NCBI GenBank assembly: GCA_012520255.1
Contig: JAAYOQ010000015.1
Coordinates: 32,926-96,925, forward strand
Direction: 5' to 3'
Length of the DNA stretch: 64,000 nt
Source of the DNA: Erysipelotrichia bacterium
GTDB lineage: Bacteria > Bacillota_I > Bacilli_A > Erysipelotrichales > Erysipelotrichaceae
Part shown: positions 43,959 to 53,483 of the stretch, one piece after another
Layout: every line of letters starts with the position of its first letter
Position numbering within the stretch: the stretch's first letter is position 1
Made by a program: the position numbers and the translations under genes
Notes under the pieces: generated by a model
Database searches by the model: none
Told to the model about the DNA's origin: nothing
The model's input: only the letters and a program-made list of their open reading frames with translations

Positions 43959-44849
43959 TTAATGTGAACTTTCTTTATATAATTTTAAGATATCATCTAA
44001 TACATGAATATGAATGAAGTCATTGTTGTAAACAATATTTGTTTCTCTGATCATTGACAGATTTTCAATTGGTAAGGCAGTAAGTCTATTTTTTCTGACA
44101 TCGTTTTCACAACTGCTTTTTGGTAATATTGACACACCAATATCCTTTCTCACTAAATCCTTGATAGTAGAGATATTATCTACCTCTAAAACAATATTAA
44201 AGTTATCGATAGATTCATTAATGCTTTTTAATGTCGAATCAAACAGTTCTCTAGTTGCACTTGTCGGCAAACGCATAATCATCTTTTGTTTTTTTAAATC
44301 GTTGATAGTAACCAATGATTTTTTAGCCAGCTTATTATTGTTGGAAAGAATACAGAGCAGATAATCCGTATCCATCATCAAAAAACGGAGGTTAGGCTTG
44401 TTCAGTTTTTCTTCAACTATTATTAAATCGAGTTCATAATTTTCTAGCATACTATAAAGATTTTTTATTACATCTGTGATAACTGTTATAGAAATAGCAT
44501 TATTCATACTGCTATATTTTCCTATGGTTTCAGCAATCAGGTTATTTTCAGATGTGTGGGTGATTCCGATCTTAATTTTAGTAGGCTTATTATCACCAGC
44601 TGAAAGTTCATCGAGCAGTTTTCTCTCTAAAGCTTTCATTCTTTTACTATAGTTGATAACAATTAGCCCCTGTTCGGTAGGTTTAATTTCGTTTTTACTG
44701 CGAATGAAGAGTTTACAATTAAAATATTCTTCTAATTGTTTGATATGAGTTGAAACAGCTGGTTGAGTAATTCCTAACCTGTTTGAGGCCTTGGTGAAGT
44801 TTCCTTCTTCATGTAGTACAAGAAGTGTTTCCAATTTTGAGTCTAACAT
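43959..44849 (-). CDS. LysR family transcriptional regulator
   Basis: 296 residues, the family length. N-terminal winged helix-turn-helix: HEEGNFTKASNRLGITQPAV at about 14-33, then STHIKQLEEYFNCKLF. The C-terminal periplasmic-binding-like effector domain runs from about 90 to the end. AGGAGGG precedes ATG. It diverges from the cation/proton antiporter, the standard layout for a LysR activator and its target, so it probably controls that gene. Effector unknown. Confidence 0.9.
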   Translation of the reverse strand: MLDSKLETLLVLHEEGNFTKASNRLGITQPAVSTHIKQLEEYFNCKLFIRSKNEIKPTEQGLIVINYSKRMKALERKLLDELSAGDNKPTKIKIGITHTSENNLIAETIGKYSSMNNAISITVITDVIKNLYSMLENYELDLIIVEEKLNKPNLRFLMMDTDYLLCILSNNNKLAKKSLVTINDLKKQKMIMRLPTSATRELFDSTLKSINESIDNFNIVLEVDNISTIKDLVRKDIGVSILPKSSCENDVRKNRLTALPIENLSMIRETNIVYNNDFIHIHVLDDILKLYKESSH

Positions 44850-44886
44850 AACGATCCCTCCTATAAAATTATTTTATATATATATT

Positions 44887-44900
44887 AAATTATATAATTT
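44887..44900. promoter_or_regulatory. AT-rich palindrome between LysR gene and antiporter
   Basis: AAATTATATAATTT is a perfect 14-base palindrome in the divergent intergenic region, a candidate LysR site. AT-rich palindromes arise easily by chance here. Confidence 0.3.
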
Positions 44901-44956
44901 GATTTTATGCAAGAAAATCGATAGAATTAATATGCATTTATTTCGGAGGAGATATT

Positions 44957-46201
44957 TTGATAGTAAATTTTTTGCTTTTATTGAGAAATAGCTTGTTGGA
45001 GCAAGCTCCAGAAACTACCAGGATTGTTATGTCTTTGGCAATCATTCTTTTAGCTGGTTTCGGATTAACTAGAATAACTAAGTTAATGCGTTTGCCTAAT
45101 GTAACAGCTTATATTGTTTCAGGAGTAATAATTGGACCGTATGGTTTAAATTTAATTTCAAAAGAATTTATTGAATCAACTTCATTTTTATCTGATGTAT
45201 CTTTATCCTTAATTGCTTTCAGTGCTGGTCAATTCTTTAAGATGAAAAGATTGAAAAGAGGGATTATACCTTCTTCAGTTATTGCTTTAACTGAAACATT
45301 GTTTTGTAGTCTTCTAATGTTTATTGTCTGTCGTTTTATTTTAAGGATTAATCTGCCTTTCTCACTAATATTATCGTCGATTGCTGGAACAACTGCCCCT
45401 ACCAGCACCATTATGACGATCAGACAAAAAAAGGCAAAAGGGAATTTTGTTTATACATTAATCCAGGTTATCGCAGTAGATGATTTAATCAGTTTGTTGA
45501 GTTTTTCTATCAGCTTATCAATTGCGATTGGTTTGATGAATCATAAATTCAGCATGATGGATGTGTTTATGCCGGTAATGACGAATCTGATTATTATTAT
45601 CGCAGGTGGCTTGCAAGGCGTTCTGTTAAGATTTTTATTGCCGGATTATCGTAGTGAAGACAATCGTTTAATAATTGTTTTAGCGATATTGTTGGGTTTC
45701 AGTGGAATCTGTGCTTTATATAATGTTTCACCTCTATTAGGTTGTATGTCAATGGGAATGGTTTATATTAATATTTCTAAAGATGAAAAACTTTTTGAAC
45801 AGGTAAATATATTCAGCCCACCTATTTTAATGCTGTTTTTTGTTCGAAGTGGTTTGAATTTCAAAATGGATGGTTTATTTAACAATTCTATGTCTGTTGA
45901 TTCAATTCCACTGACAGTTTTGGTGTTAGTATACTTTGTAGTTAGATTTGCTGGCAAATACACAGGAGCCTTCATTGGCTGTAAAATTACCGGCAAGGAT
46001 GATTTGACAACAAAAAATTTAGGTTTAGCTTTATTTCCACAAGCTGGAGTTGCTATTGCTTTAGCAGCGATGGCTTCCAGATCTCTTGGCGGAAGTTTAG
46101 GCTTATCTTTGGAAACTGTAGTTGTTGCCACATCAATTTTATATGAATTTATTGGACCGGCAATGGCCAAATCAGCTTTGAAAAGAGCTAAAACATATTA
46201 A
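44957..46201 (+). CDS. CPA2-type cation/proton antiporter
   Basis: 414 residues, about twelve helices. Start is TTG at 44957, five bases after a strong GGAGGAG site. The first half shows LMRLPNVTAYIVSGVIIGPYG (KefB/GerN-type) and the helix 5 region with QVIAVDDLISLLSFSISLS, where the Asp-Asp pair is the expected ion-binding site of electrogenic exchangers. No C-terminal nucleotide-binding domain, so it is the short form. Probably exchanges Na or K for protons under control of the divergent LysR regulator. Confidence 0.85.
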   Translation: MIVNFLLLLRNSLLEQAPETTRIVMSLAIILLAGFGLTRITKLMRLPNVTAYIVSGVIIGPYGLNLISKEFIESTSFLSDVSLSLIAFSAGQFFKMKRLKRGIIPSSVIALTETLFCSLLMFIVCRFILRINLPFSLILSSIAGTTAPTSTIMTIRQKKAKGNFVYTLIQVIAVDDLISLLSFSISLSIAIGLMNHKFSMMDVFMPVMTNLIIIIAGGLQGVLLRFLLPDYRSEDNRLIIVLAILLGFSGICALYNVSPLLGCMSMGMVYINISKDEKLFEQVNIFSPPILMLFFVRSGLNFKMDGLFNNSMSVDSIPLTVLVLVYFVVRFAGKYTGAFIGCKITGKDDLTTKNLGLALFPQAGVAIALAAMASRSLGGSLGLSLETVVVATSILYEFIGPAMAKSALKRAKTY

Positions 46202-46232
46202 TAATCTTCATTTGTGTGAAGATTATTTTTTT
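46200..46232 (+). terminator. Terminator of the antiporter gene
   Basis: AATAATCTTCA and TGAAGATTATT form a perfect 11-bp stem over TTTGTG, then a run of T. Confidence 0.85.
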
Positions 46233-46234
46233 AA

Positions 46235-46243
46235 TGTTATAAT
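46235..46243 (+). promoter_or_regulatory. Extended -10 promoter of galM
   Basis: TGTTATAAT directly after the preceding terminator, 36 bases before ATG. Confidence 0.5.
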
Positions 46244-46278
46244 TAATTTAACGAAAAGACAGGAGACAGGTAAGTTAT

Positions 46279-47283
46279 ATGAAATCAATCGGTTTTACAA
46301 AAAATAATGAAGAAATATTTGAATATGTCATTGAAGATAAAGATTTACAGGTGACAGTTTTAAATTATGGTGCCACAGTAACAAAAATAGTCTATCAGGG
46401 AGTTGATGTAGCTTTAGGTTATGAAAATGTTGAAGATTATTTTGATAATGGCGCTGCTTTTGGTATGTCGGTTATGCCAAATTGCAACAGAGTCAAGGGG
46501 GCTGAAATAACTATAGATGACAAAGTTTATCCACTGGAAGTTAATGATAAGACAAACAATTTACATTCGCATACCACTAAAAGCTGTCAAAAGAAAATTT
46601 ATGATGTAAAAAAAGTTGGCAGTAATAAGTTAATCTGTCAAGTCAAACAAAAACATTTAGAAGATAATTTCCCTGGAAATAGAGAATATGAAATTGTTTT
46701 TGTTGTTGAAGATAATGCTTTATATCAATCTTTCAGTTGTGTTTCTGATGCAAAAACTATCTTTAATCCAACTCAACACACTTATTTCAATTTAGATGGC
46801 CACGACCAAAAAAATATCTTAAATCATCAGTTAAAAATAAATGCTGATTACTATACACCAACAGATAAAGATTTAATTCCTACAGGAGAAATCTTACTGG
46901 TAGCTGATACAGCAGTTGATTTTAGAGAGTTTAAAGCTATCGGTAAAGATATCAGAAAAGATTATCTGCCTCTAATTTATGGTAAAGGTTATGATTTGAA
47001 TTTTGTTATCAATGGATATAATGGAAACCTGCAGGAAGTTGGTTATTTAACCAATGGCAGGATTTTGATGACAGTGGAAAGTGACCAGCCGGGTTTACAG
47101 ATTTATACTGGCAATTATTTAGGCGATCAGTTAGGAAAGGGAAATTACATTTATCAGGAAAACGGCGGAATAGCAATGGAAACTCAACTGTTCCCAGACA
47201 ACAATCATAAAGGGCACTTCTTCAGCAGTATTTTAAATGCGAATGAAAAGAAAACATATAATGTAGTGTACAGGTTTAATTAG
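46279..47283 (+). CDS. galM: Aldose 1-epimerase (mutarotase)
   Basis: 334 residues. Interconverts alpha and beta anomers of hexoses. FNPTQHTYFNLDG near 165 matches the family NPTNHSYFNL block with the catalytic His; GYDLNFVI near 235 and the late YQENGGIAMETQLFPDN block with the catalytic Glu near 305 are also present. N-terminal LQVTVLNYGATV is typical. Fits with the sugar storage theme. The next gene begins directly at its stop. Confidence 0.92.
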   Translation: MKSIGFTKNNEEIFEYVIEDKDLQVTVLNYGATVTKIVYQGVDVALGYENVEDYFDNGAAFGMSVMPNCNRVKGAEITIDDKVYPLEVNDKTNNLHSHTTKSCQKKIYDVKKVGSNKLICQVKQKHLEDNFPGNREYEIVFVVEDNALYQSFSCVSDAKTIFNPTQHTYFNLDGHDQKNILNHQLKINADYYTPTDKDLIPTGEILLVADTAVDFREFKAIGKDIRKDYLPLIYGKGYDLNFVINGYNGNLQEVGYLTNGRILMTVESDQPGLQIYTGNYLGDQLGKGNYIYQENGGIAMETQLFPDNNHKGHFFSSILNANEKKTYNVVYRFN

Positions 47284-47850
47284 GTGAAAAAAATATTTAT
47301 AATACTAACGAAATCATCAACTTTATTATCAAGATTAATAGGTTGGGTTACCAAGGATGAGTATACTCATTCTTCAATCAGTTTTAACAGTACTCTTCAA
47401 CCGATGTATTCGGCAGGCAGAAAGTATACTTTCAGTATGTTTCCAGCCAGTTTAAAAGTAGAACCTTTTACTGAAGGGTTTTATAAGTACTATAACAGGT
47501 CAAAAATGGGAGTCTATTATTTGGAAGTGAGTGAAGAGGCTTACAATAAGACAAAAAATTATGTTGAAACAATGGTAGCTAAAAAATTGCCATTTAACGG
47601 TATCGGCCTTTTGTTGTGTAAAACAAAAATTGATTATCCAAGAAAGGGACGTTTTTTCTGCTCTGAATTTGTCTCCACCGCTTTACAGCAGAGTGGGGAA
47701 ATAGATATTCTTAAAAAACCGAATATGTTTCGCCCAGCAGATTTCTTAAAAATCAAAGGAATAAAGTTTGTCTACAAAGGAATAATCAAAGATGCTGTGG
47801 GAAGAGACTTTAAAGATTTGTTAGTGAAAGAAGAGGTAAAAGATGAATAG
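47284..47850 (+). CDS. Permuted papain-like cysteine hydrolase (YiiX/NlpC-P60 related)
   Basis: 188 residues. YTHSSISF with H29 and FFCSEFVSTALQ with C126 give the His-then-Cys order of circularly permuted NlpC/P60 (YiiX/YebB-type) amidases, in which the His motif precedes the Cys helix. Such enzymes cleave amides of lipids, peptides or wall components; substrate unknown. No signal peptide or membrane segment, so probably cytoplasmic. GTG start directly follows the galM stop and has only a weak ribosome site. Its 3' end overlaps the serpin gene by eight bases. Confidence 0.72.
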   Translation: MKKIFIILTKSSTLLSRLIGWVTKDEYTHSSISFNSTLQPMYSAGRKYTFSMFPASLKVEPFTEGFYKYYNRSKMGVYYLEVSEEAYNKTKNYVETMVAKKLPFNGIGLLLCKTKIDYPRKGRFFCSEFVSTALQQSGEIDILKKPNMFRPADFLKIKGIKFVYKGIIKDAVGRDFKDLLVKEEVKDE

Positions 47851-48994
47851 AGTTGTTTGTTTGACTGAACAATTTGAAAGAAATGAAATCATTAAAACAC
47901 CCAAAAATATTTGTGTTAACGATTTGTTGTTGGATATATTTAAAAAAATAGAAGCAGAAAATGTGATTTATTCACCTGTTTCTCTTTTATTTGCTTTAGG
48001 GTTATTAAGTTTAGGAGCAAACAATGAAACAAAGATAAAACTGGAGGAAGCCTTTAGCGCTGAAATTGAAGATTTAAGTATAGCGCTTAATAATAAGCTG
48101 AATTTACTAACCGGAATTAAAGGGTCAACAATATTAAAAATTGGTAATTCTGTCTGGATAGATAACAATTATAAAATCAAGAAACTCTATTTACAAAAAG
48201 TAGCAGATTACTATAATGGTGACATTTACTCAGGAGTGCTCAGCAGTGATGAAGTACTCGATGAAGTAAACAGCTGGGTAGAAAGAAACACCAATGGTCT
48301 GATAAAAAAACTTCATGAAGAAAACTATCAAGCTAGCATTAAAACAATATTAATCAATACTTTATATTTTAAAGCTAACTGGATGACGCAATTTAAAAAA
48401 GAAAGCACCAGGAAAAAAGTATTCAGAATAGATGATAAAAGGACTGTTAAAGTTGATTTTATGAATATGTCAGAATATTTAAATTATTATGAAGATAAAG
48501 AATGTCAGGCAACAATTTTGCCTTATTCTGATGGTAGAGTTGAAATGATACTTATCAAGCCTAAAAGAGGAATAAAAAAAGTAATAGAAAAAATTGATAA
48601 TGAATTTATAAAATTGATTAGCCAGACTGAAAATTATCAGTATATTAAACTTTCTTTACCAAAGTTTAATGTTGATTTTACAATCAATTTTAAAAGTCTT
48701 TTAGCACAGACACCTTTAAAAATAATTTTTGAAGACAATGCTGATTTCACTAAAATCAGCAATGATTCGCTAGTAGTCAGTGATGTCTTGCAAAAAGTAA
48801 AGATAATTGTCGATGAAGCTGGAACGGAAGCCGCTGCAGTAACAGAAATAATGCTGATGAAAGCAATGATTCCTCCAGCCAGTTATTTGAATTTAAATTT
48901 TAATAAACCATTTATTTATGTTATACACGATAAAAAAACGAATTCAATTCTATTTATTGGCACATTAGATAATCCTGCAACGAAACAGGAATAA
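47843..48994 (+). CDS. Serpin-family protease inhibitor
   Basis: 383 residues, full serpin length. Family blocks are in order: IYSPVSLLFALGLLSLGA (42-59), NSVWI (102-106), NTLYFKANW (172-180), LSLPKF (270-275), DNADFTKIS (298-306), and the hinge VDEAGTEAAAVTE (323-335). The small-residue hinge predicts an inhibitory serpin that traps proteases by loop insertion. Counting from the hinge puts the cleaved bond near A341-M342 in MLMKAMIPP, which would suit elastase- or subtilisin-like proteases; K340 is a close alternative. No signal peptide, so it appears cytoplasmic. Overlaps the upstream cysteine hydrolase gene. Confidence 0.9.
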   Translation: MNRVVCLTEQFERNEIIKTPKNICVNDLLLDIFKKIEAENVIYSPVSLLFALGLLSLGANNETKIKLEEAFSAEIEDLSIALNNKLNLLTGIKGSTILKIGNSVWIDNNYKIKKLYLQKVADYYNGDIYSGVLSSDEVLDEVNSWVERNTNGLIKKLHEENYQASIKTILINTLYFKANWMTQFKKESTRKKVFRIDDKRTVKVDFMNMSEYLNYYEDKECQATILPYSDGRVEMILIKPKRGIKKVIEKIDNEFIKLISQTENYQYIKLSLPKFNVDFTINFKSLLAQTPLKIIFEDNADFTKISNDSLVVSDVLQKVKIIVDEAGTEAAAVTEIMLMKAMIPPASYLNLNFNKPFIYVIHDKKTNSILFIGTLDNPATKQE

Positions 48995-49056
48995 TCATAA
49001 AAAGTAGCTTTAAAAATAGATTGTAAGATATAATTAATAAAAGAAGGTGAATGACC

Positions 49057-50943
49057 ATGAAAAAATTAATTAAATTATTAACAGTGATATTAATCTGTCT
49101 ATCAATTGTCAGTGTTAAAGAGGTAAATTCTTTAGAGGCTTTTGACATTAATTTTCATAATGTTGATATTGTAGTTAATGAAGATGGTTCGCTTTTAGTA
49201 ACTGAAACGATGTCGGTTCGCTTTAATAAAAAACGTCATGGGATTTATATAAATCTGACTGACGAATATAATATGGATTGGGAAAAAGATGGAAAAATAA
49301 TAAAGAAATATTATCGTTTTCCAATCAGCAAGATAAAGGTCTTATCCTATCATAAATACAGTATTTACTATCATAATGGAGATGTACAAATTAAAATCGG
49401 ACACCCGGATTATTATGCTAACGATTATGAAACATACAAGTGGCAATATATAATCAATACAACTGATTTAGATTTAGATGGTCAGGATATGTTATTTATG
49501 AATATCATTACTAAAGGCTGGAATACCTACACTCACAGATGTGAATTTACTATTCATTTTCCAGCACCTTTTGATAATAAAAACATTTTCGTTTCTTCTC
49601 CAGAAGGAATGTTTAATAGTATCGGTAGTCAAGGACAGTTAACGATTGAAAGAATAGATAATACAATAATTGGGAAATATGAAGGTAAAATAGCGCCCGA
49701 TGAGGGAATTACAATTCAGGTTTTATTAGGGGAAAATTATTTTAAATTTCCTAATCCAAACAAATATGGTTTTATTGCGGCAATAATATCGATGATTTTT
49801 GGAATCATTTATCTGATTTTATTCTTTATCTTTGGAAAAGATGATCCAATTATGCCTCTGGTAGAATATCATGCTCCAAAAGATGTTACTTCAGCTGAGG
49901 TGGGAGTAATAATTGATGAAGAAGTTAATAGTTCCGATTTGATTTCTTTGATTCTGGACTGGGGAAGAAAAGGTATTATTACAATTAGTGAAACTGAGGA
50001 TGATTTGATTTTGACAAAAATTAATAATCTGGAAAGTAATGCCAAGGGTTTTGAAAAGATATTATTTAATCGATTATTTAAGGGTAAAGATACAGTAGTT
50101 GTCAGCACGCTTCAGAATTCGTTTTATACAACTATGAATAAAGCAAAAGAATCGCTGAAAAAATATTACCACACAGAAAGAAGGAAACTTTCAACTTCAA
50201 GCTCGATAGCGGTACAGATAACTTGCTCAATATTCAGCTTTGTACCATTTTTGTCAGCCTTTTTGTTGGTTGAATTATATTGTAATTATACTTTTGTCTT
50301 TATAAGTTTGGCGACATTTGGAAGTGTCGGAATTGTTTTAGGTAGTTTCCTGTTAAATTATGTGTACCAGAAAAGATTTATTTTTAAATGGTGGCAGAAA
50401 ATATTACTGACTTTAGTGGTGTTGATTTTAGAAATAATACCGATGATAATATTAGCATTTGTGTTTAATAGAGCCAAGATAGATATGTTCCATCTGATAA
50501 CAATATCTGTTTTTCAGATTCTTATTCTGGTAACTGCGATGTATATGCGAAAGAAAACTGAGTATGGTAATGAAATGTTATCAAGAATACTTGGTTTAAG
50601 AGAATTTATTATTAATGCCAATCAAGAAAAATTAGAAGATCTGGTAGAAAGAAATCCATATTATTTCTATGATATCTTGCCATTTGCCTATGCTTTAGGT
50701 TTGACAAATGTCTGGAATGAACATTTTAGAAATTTAACCTTTGAAGAGTGTGACTGGTATAGTTCGCCTTATTATTATCATGATAGATATCATATGATGC
50801 ATTCAATGGATTCACATCTGCATACAATGCAAAGAACAATGACTTCTGCTCCTTCTGACAGCAGTAGTGGAAGTGGTTCATCTTCAGGTGGTGGGTTTTC
50901 ATCAGGTGGCGGATTTGGTGGCAGCAGTGGAGGAAGCTGGTAA
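49057..50943 (+). CDS. DUF2207 domain membrane protein
   Basis: 628 residues from ATG at 49057, seven bases after AAGGTG. Signal peptide MKKLIKLLTVILICLSIVSV is followed by an extracellular beta domain (about 30-225, with NVDIVVNEDGSLLVTETMSV), a membrane helix near 240, a cytoplasmic winged-helix-like part, two to three more helices near 385-490, and a Gly/Ser tail ending GGGFGGSSGGSW. This order is typical of the YciQ/DUF2207 family. Function not established. The Gly/Ser tail resembles that of TPM-domain relatives. Confidence 0.85.
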   Translation: MKKLIKLLTVILICLSIVSVKEVNSLEAFDINFHNVDIVVNEDGSLLVTETMSVRFNKKRHGIYINLTDEYNMDWEKDGKIIKKYYRFPISKIKVLSYHKYSIYYHNGDVQIKIGHPDYYANDYETYKWQYIINTTDLDLDGQDMLFMNIITKGWNTYTHRCEFTIHFPAPFDNKNIFVSSPEGMFNSIGSQGQLTIERIDNTIIGKYEGKIAPDEGITIQVLLGENYFKFPNPNKYGFIAAIISMIFGIIYLILFFIFGKDDPIMPLVEYHAPKDVTSAEVGVIIDEEVNSSDLISLILDWGRKGIITISETEDDLILTKINNLESNAKGFEKILFNRLFKGKDTVVVSTLQNSFYTTMNKAKESLKKYYHTERRKLSTSSSIAVQITCSIFSFVPFLSAFLLVELYCNYTFVFISLATFGSVGIVLGSFLLNYVYQKRFIFKWWQKILLTLVVLILEIIPMIILAFVFNRAKIDMFHLITISVFQILILVTAMYMRKKTEYGNEMLSRILGLREFIINANQEKLEDLVERNPYYFYDILPFAYALGLTNVWNEHFRNLTFEECDWYSSPYYYHDRYHMMHSMDSHLHTMQRTMTSAPSDSSSGSGSSSGGGFSSGGGFGGSSGGSW

Positions 50944-51009
50944 ACTATAAAGGTATTACTGGCCCCTTTTTAAGTAGTTGTGGTATTATATAGACTGAGG
51001 TAATGTGGT

Positions 51010-51855
51010 ATGAGCGAGAAAATTAAAAGTGTATTATTAATTGTTTTAGGGAATTTTATTTTCGCAATAGCAGTAGTATACTTTGTTTTACCGCATAATA
51101 TATTATCTGGTGGCGTTGCCGGTGTCGGCATTATCATAGAACATCTGTTTGGTATAAGTGCAACAATAGTGATTGACATTCTTATTGTTTTTACTTTTGT
51201 TTTGGGATATTTCCTTCTAGGTAAGGAATTTGCACTGAAAACCTTTATCAGTTCAATTGTATATCCTGTTTTTATAACTATTTTCAGTTTTTTTCCTTAT
51301 CATATTGAGGCTGATCCATATTTAATCATTATTTATGGCAGTATCTTAACAGGTGTGGGATTAGCATTGGTGTTAAGAGAAGAAGCTTCAACAGGAGGAA
51401 TGGATGTGCCAGCGATATTAATACATAAGTATGCTGGCATACCATTGCATGTAGCATTCTTTATTGTTGATGCAATAACAGCTTTAGTAGGAGTATTGGT
51501 ATTCAGTGTTCAAGATGTAATGATGGGTTTAGTTTTTGTATATCTATATAATTCAGTAATCAACAAGATGATGGTACCAAAAACAGATAGAGCTGTTTCG
51601 TTATTTATCATCTCGGAAAAGAAAGATGAAATAAGTACCTATATACATGATAAATTAGATAGAGGAACAACAATCGTTCCGGTAAAAGGTGGATATACTG
51701 ATGAAGAAAAGGAAGCTGTTATGACAGTAGTTTCAAAACAGCAATATCATCAATTGGAAAAAGTTATTGAGAAAATTGATAAATATGCCTTTGTGATAGT
51801 AGCTGATGCTAAAGAAATCAAAGGCGAAGGGTTCAGTTTTGAAGTAAGAGTTTAA
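51010..51855 (+). CDS. YitT family membrane protein
   Basis: 281 residues: five or six membrane helices (1-185) with FVLPHNILSGGVAGVGII near 27-44 and REEASTGGMDVPAILIHKY near 121, then a C-terminal soluble DUF2179 domain (about 190-281). The soluble domain is typical of YitT/YvjA proteins. Function unknown. It is a longer relative of the two-repeat membrane protein at the left end of this window. GAGG site precedes ATG. It is not clearly in an operon with ftsE. Confidence 0.85.
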   Translation: MSEKIKSVLLIVLGNFIFAIAVVYFVLPHNILSGGVAGVGIIIEHLFGISATIVIDILIVFTFVLGYFLLGKEFALKTFISSIVYPVFITIFSFFPYHIEADPYLIIIYGSILTGVGLALVLREEASTGGMDVPAILIHKYAGIPLHVAFFIVDAITALVGVLVFSVQDVMMGLVFVYLYNSVINKMMVPKTDRAVSLFIISEKKDEISTYIHDKLDRGTTIVPVKGGYTDEEKEAVMTVVSKQQYHQLEKVIEKIDKYAFVIVADAKEIKGEGFSFEVRV

Positions 51856-51910
51856 TTTAACATATATGCTATTATTATATTAATATATAGATTATCGTAG
51901 GAGAGAAGTT

Positions 51911-52594
51911 ATGATTGTCTTAGAAAATGTTTCAAAAATCTATAAAAATGGAACAAAAGCTTTAAATGATTTTTCTTTGGAAATACAAGATGGAGAATTT
52001 GTTTATATCATTGGAGAAACAGGTTCTGGAAAAAGTACATTGATCAAGTTGTTAAATGGTGAAGAAATTCCTACTAAAGGAAGAGTTCTGGTTAATGGTA
52101 CTAATGTAGGGCGTTTACGCTTTGGTAAAGTTCCTTTATATCGTCGTAAAATCGGAGTAGTTTTCCAAGATTATCAATTGTTAAAAAATAAAACAGTATT
52201 TGATAATATTGCTTTCGCATTGGAAGTTATCAACAAATCGAAGGAAGAAGTTCGTAAAAGAGTAAAAGAAGTGTTGGAAATTATTGATCTGGCAAACGAA
52301 TTTAACAGTTATCCAACTGAACTTTCAGGTGGCCAGCAACAGAGAGTAGTTATCGGTAGAGCTATAGCTAATAATCCATCGATCTTGATTTGTGATGAGC
52401 CGACAGGGAATCTAGATCCTAGACATTCAAAGGAAATTATTGAATTGCTGGAGAAAATTAATAGATCAGGCACAACAATTATTGTTGTAACTCATGATTA
52501 TGTATTAGTTGACACATATAAAAAGAGAACAATTCTTTTAGATAATGGCAGTATTGTTTCTGATGATTCTGAAGGAGGCTATATCCATGTTTAG
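51911..52594 (+). CDS. ftsE: Cell division ATP-binding protein FtsE
   Basis: 227 residues. ATPase of the FtsEX complex, which switches on peptidoglycan hydrolases at the division site or side wall. Walker A GETGSGKST near 36, VVFQDYQLL Q-loop, signature LSGGQQQRVVIGRA near 138, Walker B LICDEPTGNLD. The FtsE-typical RIGVVFQDYQLL-like segment distinguishes it from other ABC ATPases. Overlaps ftsX by eight bases. Confidence 0.94.
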   Translation: MIVLENVSKIYKNGTKALNDFSLEIQDGEFVYIIGETGSGKSTLIKLLNGEEIPTKGRVLVNGTNVGRLRFGKVPLYRRKIGVVFQDYQLLKNKTVFDNIAFALEVINKSKEEVRKRVKEVLEIIDLANEFNSYPTELSGGQQQRVVIGRAIANNPSILICDEPTGNLDPRHSKEIIELLEKINRSGTTIIVVTHDYVLVDTYKKRTILLDNGSIVSDDSEGGYIHV

Positions 52595-53483
52595 AAGAAT
52601 AGGACGTGCTTTCAAAGAAGCGTGGTGGGGCATAAGGCATCATCGTGCCATGGTTTTTTCAACAGTTGTTACTATTTCGATTACCTTGGCTATTCTTAGT
52701 ATTTTGGGTGTACTGATTGCTAACATAAATCAGATTACTTATGATATAGAGGAAGAAATTCAGGTTTTCGTAAAAATAGATAATGATGTTGAAGAAAAGG
52801 ATATTGAAGAACTTCAACTGAAAGTAAGTAGAATTTCTGGTGTTGCTGGAGTTGTTTATTCGGATGCAGATTCGGAATTAACTTATTTTATTGAACAGTA
52901 TGGTGAATCAGGAAGTATTTTTGAAATCTACCGAGATGATAATCCATTATCAAGAGCATTTATTGTTTCTGTTTCAACAGGTTTTTCAATTTCAGAGGTG
53001 TCAAAGCAAATTGGAACACTTGATGGTATTGCTGAAGTAAATTTTGGTGGTTTTGCCATTGAGAATTTTATTTGTTTATTGGGAGGTATCAGAAAAGCGG
53101 GCTTAGTTTTAGCTCTTGCTATAATACCTCTGGCAATTTATTTGATTTACAACACTATTAAAATTACTATTCACTCCAGAAGAGAGGAAATAGGGATTAT
53201 GAGGCTGGTTGGAGCAACAAATAGTTACATTAGAATTCCTCTGGTTTTAGAAGGAATATTTATTGGAATTATAGGTGCTATCTTACCATGTGTGGGAACT
53301 GTTTTTGGCTACCAGTATTTTTATGAACAAATGAACGGACAGTTGATTTCAGGCATTTTAAAGTTGGTTGATGTATTCCCATTTACTTTATATGTCAGCG
53401 CAATTTTGCTGGCAGTTGGAGTTTTTGTCGGTTTGATCGGATCTTGGTGGTCAGCTACGCGTTCATTGAGGTGGAAACGATGA
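52587..53483 (+). CDS. ftsX: Cell division protein FtsX
   Basis: 298 residues from ATG at 52587, after AAGGAGG. Four-helix FtsX permease: first helix VVTISITLAILSILGVLIA near 27-45, then an extracellular domain (about 50-170) that contacts the hydrolase, then three helices. EEIGIMRLVGATNSYIRIPLV near 205 is the coupling block to FtsE. The stop overlaps the start of the hydrolase gene by four bases, so partner and activator are co-translated. Confidence 0.94.
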   Translation: MFRRIGRAFKEAWWGIRHHRAMVFSTVVTISITLAILSILGVLIANINQITYDIEEEIQVFVKIDNDVEEKDIEELQLKVSRISGVAGVVYSDADSELTYFIEQYGESGSIFEIYRDDNPLSRAFIVSVSTGFSISEVSKQIGTLDGIAEVNFGGFAIENFICLLGGIRKAGLVLALAIIPLAIYLIYNTIKITIHSRREEIGIMRLVGATNSYIRIPLVLEGIFIGIIGAILPCVGTVFGYQYFYEQMNGQLISGILKLVDVFPFTLYVSAILLAVGVFVGLIGSWWSATRSLRWKR

